Assembly: GCA_030619415.1 (NCBI GenBank)
Contig: JAUXBM010000098.1
Location: 1 to 6,797, forward strand
From: Chlorobiota bacterium
Lineage (GTDB): Bacteria; Bacteroidota; Bacteroidia; Bacteroidales; F082
Length of the DNA stretch: 6,797 nucleotides
Direction: 5' to 3'
Positions 1 through 6,604 of this stretch are shown here, one piece after another; position 1 is the stretch's first letter; each line of letters starts with the position of its first letter. The notes beneath the pieces are model-generated. The model made no database searches and was not told the origin of the DNA. It saw only the letters and a list, made by a program, of their open reading frames with translations. Position numbers and translations under genes: made by a program.

Positions 1-4
1 CCGG

Positions 5-53
5 ACTTCAAACATCAGACTTTAAACTTTAGATTTTAAACATCAGACTTAAA
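5..53. repeat. Degenerate 7-bp tandem repeat array (seven units)
   Basis: Seven consecutive heptamers can be read in register: acttcaa, acatcag, actttaa, actttag, attttaa, acatcag, acttaaa. The consensus is close to ACTTTAA/G. Two units (12-18 and 40-46) are identical, which gives a 13-bp exact direct repeat at 10-22 and 38-50. The array runs to within 1 bp of the protease start codon and may continue left of the window. Heptameric intergenic repeats of this flavour occur in Bacteroidota genomes (recollection, not checked). No function can be assigned from the sequence. Confidence 0.7.
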
Positions 54-54
54 A

Positions 55-1311
55 ATGGCAACAACAATATTCTGGATCATCATCGCAATTGTACTTTTTG
101 ATTTCATTTTTGAAAAGATACTCGATTACCTAAATTCAAAGAGCATGAAAGAAACACTACCTGAAGAATTAGAAGGTATTTACGATGCTGAGAAATATGC
201 CAAATCGCAGCAATACGAAAAAGTGAACTCAAGGTTCTCCCTCGTGACCAGCACCTTTTCATTGATACTCATTTTAGCCATGCTGTTTGGTGGCGGTTTT
301 GGCTTTATGGATCAATGGGTAAGAAGTATTTCAGAAAACATTTATTTACAAACCCTTCTTTTCTTTGGCATACTGGGGCTTGCTTTTGATTTGATTTCAT
401 TGCCCTTCCAGGTGTATGGCACTTTCATAATTGAGGAAAAATTTGGCTTCAACAAAACCACTCCCCTCACTTTTATTACCGACAAACTTAAAGGTTATTT
501 GCTGAGCATTGTGCTGGGTGGTGGGATATTGATGTTCATCCTCTGGGCCTGGCTGTCAACAGGGAATTGGTTTTGGGTTATTGTCCTTGGCGGGATGAGC
601 TTTTTCATGATATTCATGGCCATGTTTTATACCCGGCTGATTGTACCGCTGTTCAATAAGCAAACACCTTTGGAAGAAGGCGAACTAAGAACGGCAATTG
701 ATGCGTTTTCACAAAATGCCGGTTTTAAGCTCGACAATGTTTTTGTGATTGATGGTTCAAAACGAAGCACAAAAGCCAATGCATATTTCAGCGGTCTCGG
801 GCCGAAGAAGCGAATTGTACTTTACGATACACTCATCAATGATTTAGAAACAGAAGAGATTGTGGCTGTGCTGGCACACGAAGTCGGCCACTATAAAAAG
901 AAGCATGTTCCAAAGGGTATGGTGATGTCGATTGTTCAAAGTGGCCTGATGATCTTTTTATTGTCGCTGGCTATTGGCTTGCCGGTTTTATCGCAAGCCA
1001 TTGGTGCCGGGGAAGCTAGCTTTTATATGGGGCTTGTTGCTTTTGGTTTGCTCTTCTCCCCCATTTCGTTTATCACCGGAATCTTCTCAAATATCCAATC
1101 ACGCAAATACGAATACCAGGCCGACAACTATGCCAGGCAATATAGTCTGGGAGAGAAACTGATCAACTCATTGATAAAACTTTCGGTAAAAAACCTGAGC
1201 AATCTAACCCCTCACCCGGCTTATGTTTTCTTTCATTATTCGCATCCAACTCTGCTACAGAGGAAAAGGGTAGTTGAGGGTGCTGGTAATAAGGATAAAG
1301 GAAAAGGCTGA
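55..1311 (+). CDS. M48 family membrane metalloprotease, Ste24/CAAX prenyl protease type
   Basis: Integral-membrane zinc endopeptidase of 418 residues, the usual length for Ste24 homologues. The N-terminal half (about 1-205) matches the M48 N-terminal CAAX-protease region; the M48 peptidase domain follows (about 208-405). The zinc site is visible as HEVGH at 275-279 (H275, H279, catalytic E276), with the third ligand E353 in EYQAD (353-357). Other family blocks are the stretch from VFVIDGSKRSTKANAYFSGL (about 229-248) to the VLYDTL block ending at 260, and the C-terminal HYSHPTL (394-400). Hydrophobic segments near 5-20, 62-84, 97-118, 147-168, 172-197, 288-312 and 322-346 fit the seven-helix barrel of Ste24. 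The start is ATG at 55: an in-frame TAA at 37-39 excludes an upstream start, and the codon is preceded by AAAA, not a Shine-Dalgarno site. The tail (407-418) is short, basic and low-complexity. Bacteria lack classical CAAX prenylation, so the substrate is unknown; membrane-protein quality control is a reasonable inference. It converges on the large minus-strand gene. Confidence 0.96.
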   Translation: MATTIFWIIIAIVLFDFIFEKILDYLNSKSMKETLPEELEGIYDAEKYAKSQQYEKVNSRFSLVTSTFSLILILAMLFGGGFGFMDQWVRSISENIYLQTLLFFGILGLAFDLISLPFQVYGTFIIEEKFGFNKTTPLTFITDKLKGYLLSIVLGGGILMFILWAWLSTGNWFWVIVLGGMSFFMIFMAMFYTRLIVPLFNKQTPLEEGELRTAIDAFSQNAGFKLDNVFVIDGSKRSTKANAYFSGLGPKKRIVLYDTLINDLETEEIVAVLAHEVGHYKKKHVPKGMVMSIVQSGLMIFLLSLAIGLPVLSQAIGAGEASFYMGLVAFGLLFSPISFITGIFSNIQSRKYEYQADNYARQYSLGEKLINSLIKLSVKNLSNLTPHPAYVFFHYSHPTLLQRKRVVEGAGNKDKGKG

Positions 1312-1318
1312 ATGTAAT

Positions 1319-1336
1319 AGGTGTTTTCTGACACCT
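1319..1336 (+). terminator. Small hairpin just after the protease gene (weak)
   Basis: A perfect 6-bp inverted repeat, AGGTGT (1319-1324) and ACACCT (1331-1336), encloses a 6-nt loop and starts 8 nt after the protease stop codon. No T-tract follows, so it is a poor intrinsic terminator. It could be an mRNA 3'-end structure or chance. Confidence 0.25.
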
Positions 1337-1359
1337 CTGTACTACGGACATCCCTGACT

Positions 1360-1396
1360 TGCCGGCAGGCAGAGCCCTAAAAGGGAGACTTTAGTT
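1360..1396. repeat. Palindromic intergenic element (possible dispersed repeat)
   Basis: A GC-rich perfect palindrome TGCCGGCA (1360-1367) is followed by a CCCT-AAA-AGGG mini-hairpin (1375-1385) and an imperfect CTAAA/TTTAG pairing that reaches about 1393. The GC content stands out from the AT-rich surroundings. It resembles dispersed intergenic repeats I recall from Bacteroidota genomes, but one copy in a window cannot prove repetition. No coding potential is seen. Confidence 0.25.
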
Positions 1397-1433
1397 GTGT
1401 TATTTGATAGATCCCGGGTTTGGACAATTAATC

Positions 1434-1466
1434 CCGGAATATGCAATAATCCGGTTTAATTTTTTT
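1434..1466 (+). terminator. Rho-independent terminator for the protease gene
   Basis: CCGGA (1434-1438) pairs with TCCGG (1450-1454). After one A-A mismatch, TAT (1440-1442) pairs with ATA (1446-1448) around a GCA loop. The hairpin is followed on the plus strand by TTTAA and seven T residues (1460-1466). It lies about 120 nt downstream of the protease stop and 10 nt before the stop of the convergent large gene, so it would also block transcription entering that gene antisense. On the minus strand no T-tract follows, so it is not a good terminator for the large gene. Confidence 0.6.
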
Positions 1467-1475
1467 ACCATAAAA

Positions 1476-4400
1476 CTATTCCGTCTCAACATTAACCTCC
1501 TCCTTGTCTTCAATTTGTACGGCCGGCGATCTTTTGAAATAACCATTAAGCGTACGGTCAGTCAGCTTCCTGAATTTGAATGCTTCTTCTGCTTTTGTTT
1601 TTATTCCGGCCCTGGATAATTGCTTGTGCAGCCTTTCGGCCTGTAGAATGAATATTTCTATTTTCGATTGGATAATTTGCGGGTACAAATTACCATCTGT
1701 TTCAATGGCTAAGTAGGGGAAATCTTTGGTATGATTATCAAGTTCCCTGATTCTCATTTTTTCGGCTACTTCCTTTCCCTCCACATTCATTTCTATATTC
1801 AGGATTGATTCAGCCACCCTGGAAGGCATACAACCGAAAGGACCAATCGAAATAACCCCTGATACATGGTGCAATATTTCATGAAGTGCCGATCCTACTG
1901 TCAGTATTGCCTCTCCGGCTAATTCGGGGTCTACCAGATGTTCTGATTTTTTAATTATCTCGTCAATATTTGTAACTTCATTGTCCGAAAATCCTGACCT
2001 GGAAAAAATCCCTCTTATTTTTTTCTCAATACTCAACTGCACCTGTTTTCTGATTTTGAACCTGAGTTTTTCTTTCAATGAAAATTTCTCTGTTGTCAAT
2101 CCATTCCCGATCATATAATTGGAATAATGCAAGTATTCGCTTACCGGCGCAACCTTGGGCATCAAATTTCTTTCATAGAATTTCTCCAGCAGATCAACCC
2201 GTGAAAACTCATCGTTGCGCACAAAAATTTCTCCAACTATCGCAATTTTAGGAGCATTTTTAAAATTGATAGACGTCTTTATCATGGAGAGGTTTTTAGC
2301 AGTATTTTTTAACTGCTCATATAATTTATCCTGCTTGTCCTTTTCTACTGAAAGGACAATTTTCGACCATTCGTTTGCAAATATTGACAATGCTTTTTCT
2401 TTATCTACAGCAATAGTTTGGATAGCATGGTAGATATTCTGAATAACATCACCAATGAGTACGGCAGTATAACCTCTGATATCGAAATCGGAACCAAGAC
2501 CTTCATACAAGTTGTCATCGCTTAATGTATAGATTCCAATATTTTCCAGTTTTTGCTTCCTGATGAGTTCGTTCAAAAAAACCGAGTACTGACCGAACCG
2601 GCAAGGCCCGTCACCACCTAACATGAAGAACAGTGTTTTTTCGCTTTCCGGTTTTGTTTTCTGATAATATTCCATCATCGATCCGGAGGTAAGAATGAGC
2701 GGCAGGCATTCTTTACAGCTTGAATTTCCCCGCCCTGTTTTAAGTGTCTCAAATGAATAAACAGATAGAGGTTCTGAATTTATACCTGTGCGCCTCAATG
2801 CCGCCGATAATGCTTCCGTTCCAAACCTTCCTAAATTCGGAAGAATCATTTTAACGGAATCATCATAAACTGATAGTTCCTGATTGTCTGAGGTTAATAA
2901 AGTAGTCGAATTTAAAAGTGTCAATGGCCTGAATTTGGCTTCTTTGTTATCGATTTCCTTTTCGATATTTAATTGCCTGTAACTTTTAACAATATCCAGG
3001 AATGCTTCAATTCGTGTATTTACACCGGCATCAGCTGAATGACTGTCAAGTTCGAGCGTTAAAGAAGGCTTGTCTCCCATTATTTCACGGAAGTAGCCAA
3101 TTAAGAATGAATCGGGGCCGCAGCTAAAATTCGTGATGTAAGTAGCGAAAAGTTGAGGATGTTTTTTTACCGCAGCAGCTGCCCTGAGTATCTGCCTGCC
3201 CGTGCCCCAATACATATGATCAATTATTTCTTCATCATCGCTCGATAGAAAATCATGGGGAATAATGGTAACATTCCGGGATGAGAATTTTTGAGGTATG
3301 CCTAAGTTGGCTTCTTCGGCAAATGAACTATACGAACGCCCGATAAGTACAATGGCAAAATTATCTTTATCTTTTATTAATTCTTCCAGCGCGCTTTTTC
3401 CGAGCTCCTTAAATTCTTTTCGCATCTCTGTTACTTCATGCACGGCAAAATCGAAACCAGATTGTCCTTTGCGTTTGTTAACGCCTAAGTCTTTCGCGAG
3501 ATTGACAAAACTCTCTTTTGCCGACTCGAAGCCGTTGGCGTAGTCGAATATCGGCGACAAGATTTCAATACCCTTTAATTGTTCTTTGAACGATGTTTTA
3601 AGGTAGTAGCTTTCGGCCTGGAGAAGGACACAACTTTTATCGCGGAAATTGGATTTTTCGTTATGCAATTCAAGAATATGCGGCAAGAAAATATAGTCCG
3701 GTTTTTTGTTGATCAGGTCCTGCATAAAACCATGAGCAAGTTCTGCCGGATAACAAAAAGCCGCTTGCTTTTGATCGATACCGGATGGTTCCTGTATGTC
3801 GCCCAATATCACCTTAAACCCCATCTGCGTAAAGAAGTTATAATAAAGTGGGTAGTATGAATTGGTTAAAAATGATTTTGGAATTCCGATGGTTTTTGCA
3901 CTTTCGGGGAGTTCCAGCGGATGAATATATTTCTCAAAAACCAGTTCTTGTCGTAAACGAACAAGATTACTCGCTTTCTGTTTTTCCTTTCCATTTGTTT
4001 GAAAGTTGTAATACTTATTACAAGCCCCTCCGAAAGGATATTTCTTGTCATCGATTTTAATTAATGAAATGCTGCATTTTCTATCACATTTTTCTGCCCT
4101 TCCCTTGCAGGTAAAACTTTTTCCATACTCAACTTTTCGATGAATTAAACTTCCAAGATCGAAGATTTTTTTTTCAATCAGCTCCAGTTCTATTCTGTTT
4201 TTAATTTCAAGGGCAACACCAAAAGCTCCCATTAAACCGGGGTCGGGCGGAACAATTATTTCTTTACCGGTTAAGGCGGCCATCGCTATTGGCACAGCCT
4301 TGTTATAACAGACCCCACCCTGCATAAATACCTTTTTGCCGACAGGCCTGTTTCCCATCACCCTGTTTGTGTAGTTCAAACAAATTGAATAAACCAGTCC

Positions 4401-5861
4401 CGAAACAATTTCATCTTTTAAAAGTCCCTCGTGAAGTGCATTTTTTATGTCACTGCTTATAAATGCCGAACATTGGTCGTTAAAATTGGGTGCGCGATTT
4501 GCCTGAAGGGCAATATCCCCGATGTCTTTATAATTTACATTGAGCGATTCTTTTGCAGCCTCTTCGAGGAAAGAACCCGTACCTGCCGAACAGGCTTCGT
4601 TCATCGCATAATCGGAAGGCACGCCTGCCGTGATATATGTGTATTTTGCATCCTGGCCGCCAATTTCGAAGATTGTGTCAACCTCATCATCAAAGAAAAC
4701 CGTAGCGGTTGCATGGGCAATTATTTCGTTAATAATGCCTTTTGTTTGTGCATGCAAGCCCGAGATATACCTGCCCGAACCGGTCACGCCAAGACCAATA
4801 ATAGTAATTGGCACCTTTATCTGCTTGCTGATGCTTTTATAACATTCAATTGAAGCTGCAACCGGGTCTCCGTTTGTCCGCAGGTATTCGGAAGCCACAA
4901 TTGAGTCATCACTGATCCGTAATAAAATTGCTTTGGTAGTCGTTGAGCCGACATCTAACCCTAGAATAACTTCATCATTCTCCTGAGCTTCGTTTCTTCC
5001 GATTGTTTTAAAATCTACTTTATCGGCATACCTTTTTAAGTCGTTATGAAAAGAGAATGATGATTTACCCTCACGAAATAAAGCATCCTTATTTAAGGCA
5101 ATTGTTTCATTATTTAAAGCGTATAAGGATGCACCCAATGCCTCGAAGCAGGAGGCTTCAGCGGGTATTGTCAGCTTGGTAAATGTATCGTACAAATGCT
5201 TTACAACGGCCTGGTTATTCGACACCCCTCCGATGATCAGGGCATTTTGCTTGTGCGATTTGGCGGTGAGTTCAATTATTTTCTGGGCCATCATTTTTGT
5301 TAAACCCGCAGCAACATTGGCTTTAACCACACCCTTATTTAAGGCATGTGTGCAATCAGATTTACAAAATACAGAACACCGCCCAGATATATTATATATT
5401 TCTCCTTCCAATGCCAGCGAGGCAGCCTCTTCGGGTTCAAGATCCATTCGTTTGATCTGCTGAAGGAAGAACTCTCCTGTACCCGATGCACATTTGTTGC
5501 CGGTATAGGGTTTAGATATTTTACCGTGAGTATCCATTTCGTAAACGATAAAATTCTCGCCGCCAATACTTATAATAATGTCGGCATCGCAATTAAGATG
5601 GCCGTATGCAAGCTCCACAGCTTCGGGCTCGGCTATTGAAGTGAGGTTTACAATCGATCTGAATTTCCTTCCGGTAACCGCAATATTAACTATTTCGTTC
5701 TGCTCTAGCAAATGAAGCAAAACAGATTTGGGATTGCCATGATGAGGCAGGTATTCAGTTTTAGCGATTTGAATGTTGCCATTGATCCGGGACAGCCAAA
5801 CTGCTGAGACTGTGGAAGCACCGATGCAAATTCCTAACGATTGTGATTTAGTCCTTGTCAA
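1476..5861 (-). CDS. Fused acyl-CoA dehydratase activase-type protein: two BadF/HgdC ASKHA domains + DUF2229 + HgdB-like region
   Basis: Intact 1461-residue, probably cytoplasmic protein of the 2-hydroxyacyl-CoA dehydratase activase family. Domain 1 (about 8-255): phosphate loop GICIGAST at 10-17, SIGGEN at 98-103, and cysteines C124 (KCASGTG) and C162 (RCSVF). Domain 2 (about 297-560): canonical GLDVGSTTTK at 301-310, EIGGQDAK at 399-406, C424 (ACSAGTG) and C464 (QCSAF), and QGGVCYN at 514-520. In HgdC one such cysteine pair per monomer of a homodimer holds a single [4Fe-4S] cluster, so the tandem domains may form an internal dimer. A linker has C585, C592, C596 and C614. DUF2229 covers about 655-870 (PKSFLTNSYYPLYY, CYPAELAHG). 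The HgdB-like part carries NFSCGPDSF (911-919), ELDSHSADAG (937-946), KECLPL, GPCRFGQY (1085-1092) and PFGCMPSRV (1341-1349). Family knowledge: activases use ATP to drive a low-potential electron into a dehydratase or reductase. The substrate here is unknown. The start is TTG at 5861: the frame is open upstream only to a TAA near 5910, contains no ATG there, and the first internal Met is residue 109, inside domain 1. No dehydratase subunit genes are nearby. Confidence 0.93.
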   Translation of the reverse strand: MTRTKSQSLGICIGASTVSAVWLSRINGNIQIAKTEYLPHHGNPKSVLLHLLEQNEIVNIAVTGRKFRSIVNLTSIAEPEAVELAYGHLNCDADIIISIGGENFIVYEMDTHGKISKPYTGNKCASGTGEFFLQQIKRMDLEPEEAASLALEGEIYNISGRCSVFCKSDCTHALNKGVVKANVAAGLTKMMAQKIIELTAKSHKQNALIIGGVSNNQAVVKHLYDTFTKLTIPAEASCFEALGASLYALNNETIALNKDALFREGKSSFSFHNDLKRYADKVDFKTIGRNEAQENDEVILGLDVGSTTTKAILLRISDDSIVASEYLRTNGDPVAASIECYKSISKQIKVPITIIGLGVTGSGRYISGLHAQTKGIINEIIAHATATVFFDDEVDTIFEIGGQDAKYTYITAGVPSDYAMNEACSAGTGSFLEEAAKESLNVNYKDIGDIALQANRAPNFNDQCSAFISSDIKNALHEGLLKDEIVSGLVYSICLNYTNRVMGNRPVGKKVFMQGGVCYNKAVPIAMAALTGKEIIVPPDPGLMGAFGVALEIKNRIELELIEKKIFDLGSLIHRKVEYGKSFTCKGRAEKCDRKCSISLIKIDDKKYPFGGACNKYYNFQTNGKEKQKASNLVRLRQELVFEKYIHPLELPESAKTIGIPKSFLTNSYYPLYYNFFTQMGFKVILGDIQEPSGIDQKQAAFCYPAELAHGFMQDLINKKPDYIFLPHILELHNEKSNFRDKSCVLLQAESYYLKTSFKEQLKGIEILSPIFDYANGFESAKESFVNLAKDLGVNKRKGQSGFDFAVHEVTEMRKEFKELGKSALEELIKDKDNFAIVLIGRSYSSFAEEANLGIPQKFSSRNVTIIPHDFLSSDDEEIIDHMYWGTGRQILRAAAAVKKHPQLFATYITNFSCGPDSFLIGYFREIMGDKPSLTLELDSHSADAGVNTRIEAFLDIVKSYRQLNIEKEIDNKEAKFRPLTLLNSTTLLTSDNQELSVYDDSVKMILPNLGRFGTEALSAALRRTGINSEPLSVYSFETLKTGRGNSSCKECLPLILTSGSMMEYYQKTKPESEKTLFFMLGGDGPCRFGQYSVFLNELIRKQKLENIGIYTLSDDNLYEGLGSDFDIRGYTAVLIGDVIQNIYHAIQTIAVDKEKALSIFANEWSKIVLSVEKDKQDKLYEQLKNTAKNLSMIKTSINFKNAPKIAIVGEIFVRNDEFSRVDLLEKFYERNLMPKVAPVSEYLHYSNYMIGNGLTTEKFSLKEKLRFKIRKQVQLSIEKKIRGIFSRSGFSDNEVTNIDEIIKKSEHLVDPELAGEAILTVGSALHEILHHVSGVISIGPFGCMPSRVAESILNIEMNVEGKEVAEKMRIRELDNHTKDFPYLAIETDGNLYPQIIQSKIEIFILQAERLHKQLSRAGIKTKAEEAFKFRKLTDRTLNGYFKRSPAVQIEDKEEVNVETE

Positions 5862-5885
5862 AATATTGAAAATGGTGTCAAGATA
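5856..5885 (-). promoter_or_regulatory. Two 10-bp direct repeats overlapping the start of the activase gene
   Basis: On the minus strand TATCTTGACA (5885-5876) and TATTTTGACA (5865-5856) match at 9 of 10 positions with a 20-bp period, about two helical turns. The second copy contains the TTG start codon. They fill nearly all the space between the upstream terminator and the gene. Such spacing suits a dimeric regulator, but the copies also resemble degenerate -7 elements (TAnnTTTG one base short). No clear full promoter can be read here. Confidence 0.35.
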
Positions 5886-5887
5886 GT

Positions 5888-5923
5888 TAAAAAGGCCAAT
5901 CTGTGTAGATTTTTATTGGCCTT
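5888..5923 (-). terminator. Rho-independent terminator after the toxin gene (possible attenuator for the activase gene)
   Basis: A perfect 9-bp inverted repeat, AAGGCCAAT at 5892-5900 and its complement ATTGGCCTT at 5915-5923, encloses a 14-nt loop. Read on the minus strand it is followed by TTTTT (5893-5889). The first arm overlaps the stop codon of the PIN toxin gene. A second 5-bp hairpin (AATCT/AGATT, 5898-5911, loop of four) shares three bases with one arm, so the two cannot form fully together. The T-tract ends about 27 nt before the TTG start of the large gene. Confidence 0.75.
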
Positions 5924-6338
5924 ATTTAAATGTTTCTAAAAACTGCCTTGCAGTCATTACAGGTAATTTCGACGCTTTGAAGTCTTTCAAATTCCTCGTT
6001 ATTATTAAATCCAGGTTATTCTCGATTGCCGTAAAATATTGCAGTCCATCCTCAAAGTCAGTAAATGAATCGTCATTTAATGCTACACCTATTATTTTGT
6101 CGTCAAGTGGTAAAATATTAACTATTAACCTTAGTTTCCTTAATATTTCTTTTGCTTTCCTGGAGTTAGTTTGACGCAATAATGTGTAACTTATATTGGC
6201 TATAGTCAGAGACGAAATATTAAGTTCAATAATTTTCTTATCTGCTAACGAAAAAAGGGCTGCTGATTCATCATAAAAAGGTTCTCTTCGTGATAATAAG
6301 TCTATGATGATATTTGTATCAATAAAGAGTTTTTTCAT
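5922..6338 (-). CDS. PIN-domain toxin of a type II toxin-antitoxin pair (VapC-like, PIN_3/COG5573-like)
   Basis: A 138-residue PIN-fold protein, predicted to be a metal-dependent RNase that cleaves RNA when freed from its antitoxin. Visible motifs are FIDTNIIIDLL at 5-15 with D7 as the first metal-binding acid, DFEDGLQY at 94-101 (E96, D97) and IITRNLKDF at 112-120 (R115, N116, D119). Length and pattern fit a Bacteroidota PIN_3 subgroup. The position that usually carries the second conserved glutamate lies in SSLTIANISY (42-51) and appears to be N48; I recall this subgroup often lacking the glutamate, so it may not mean inactivation. The ATG at 6338 overlaps the antitoxin stop as ATGA, which implies translational coupling. 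The stop codon is inside the following hairpin terminator. The RNA target cannot be inferred. Confidence 0.9.
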   Translation of the reverse strand: MKKLFIDTNIIIDLLSRREPFYDESAALFSLADKKIIELNISSLTIANISYTLLRQTNSRKAKEILRKLRLIVNILPLDDKIIGVALNDDSFTDFEDGLQYFTAIENNLDLIITRNLKDFKASKLPVMTARQFLETFK

Positions 6339-6586
6339 TTGTATTTTTCAGTTAAATAGTCAGCATATTCATTTTTGTAGTCAAAGTCAGGAGGCAGGTT
6401 AATTACACCGCTCAGACTTTCAACAAGAGGTGTAATAGATATTTTCTTATCGCTATCATTTTCTCTGGTCAAACTGTCAAGATATGATTCAATCATTTTT
6501 GATAAACTGATTTTTTGACTTCTGGCATAGATTTTTGCTCTTTCTATCACACTGTCATTTAATCTTAATGTCAATTTCGTTTCCAT
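6335..6586 (-). CDS. Antitoxin partner of the PIN toxin (DUF6364-like, ribbon-helix-helix N-terminus)
   Basis: An 83-residue protein that should neutralise the PIN toxin and repress its own operon. The N-terminus METKLTLRLNDSVIERAKIY has the strand-then-helix pattern of a ribbon-helix-helix DNA-binding domain, followed by SLSKMIESYLDSL as the second helix. The C-terminal ITPLVESLSG (about 50-59) and the charged, aromatic tail ending in YLTEKYK form the likely toxin-binding segment. This layout matches DUF6364 antitoxins as I recall them. I chose ATG at 6586. The frame extends to a TTG at 6607, but that TTG lies inside the promoter -7 element and METKLTL is the usual family start. It overlaps the toxin gene by 4 nt (6335-6338), antitoxin first, as is usual for type II modules. 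Confidence 0.88.
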   Translation of the reverse strand: METKLTLRLNDSVIERAKIYARSQKISLSKMIESYLDSLTRENDSDKKISITPLVESLSGVINLPPDFDYKNEYADYLTEKYK

Positions 6587-6604
6587 GTCAATATTATTTA
6601 CGTG

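Noticed and set aside
5..53. CRISPR-like reading of the repeated 13-mer (10-22, 38-50)
   Set aside because: The copies are explained by a contiguous 7-bp tandem pattern with no spacers, and there are no cas genes.
1163..1351. 62-codon minus-strand ORF over the protease 3' end
   Set aside because: It is antisense to the conserved C-terminal Ste24 motifs and has no recognisable features of its own.
1395..1619. 74-codon plus-strand ORF across the convergent intergenic region
   Set aside because: It runs through the terminator hairpin and T-tract and into antisense of the large gene, and has low-complexity Phe/Leu content.
4431..4853. 140-codon plus-strand ORF inside the large minus-strand gene
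   Set aside because: It lies antisense to the second activase domain, whose reading frame is intact and carries recognised motifs. Its protein has no recognisable pattern and is rich in Cys and Ile as expected of a shadow frame.
5346..5639. 97-codon plus-strand ORF and the 75-codon minus-strand ORF overlapping it (5339-5566)
   Set aside because: Both overlap the first activase domain, where the 1461-residue frame has clear family motifs. No start-site or domain evidence supports them.
1476..5861. Possible frameshift or artificial fusion of separate activase and dehydratase genes
   Set aside because: The frame is uninterrupted for 1461 codons, motifs appear in the order I recall for large fused homologues, and the linkers keep family-like features such as the four-cysteine motif.
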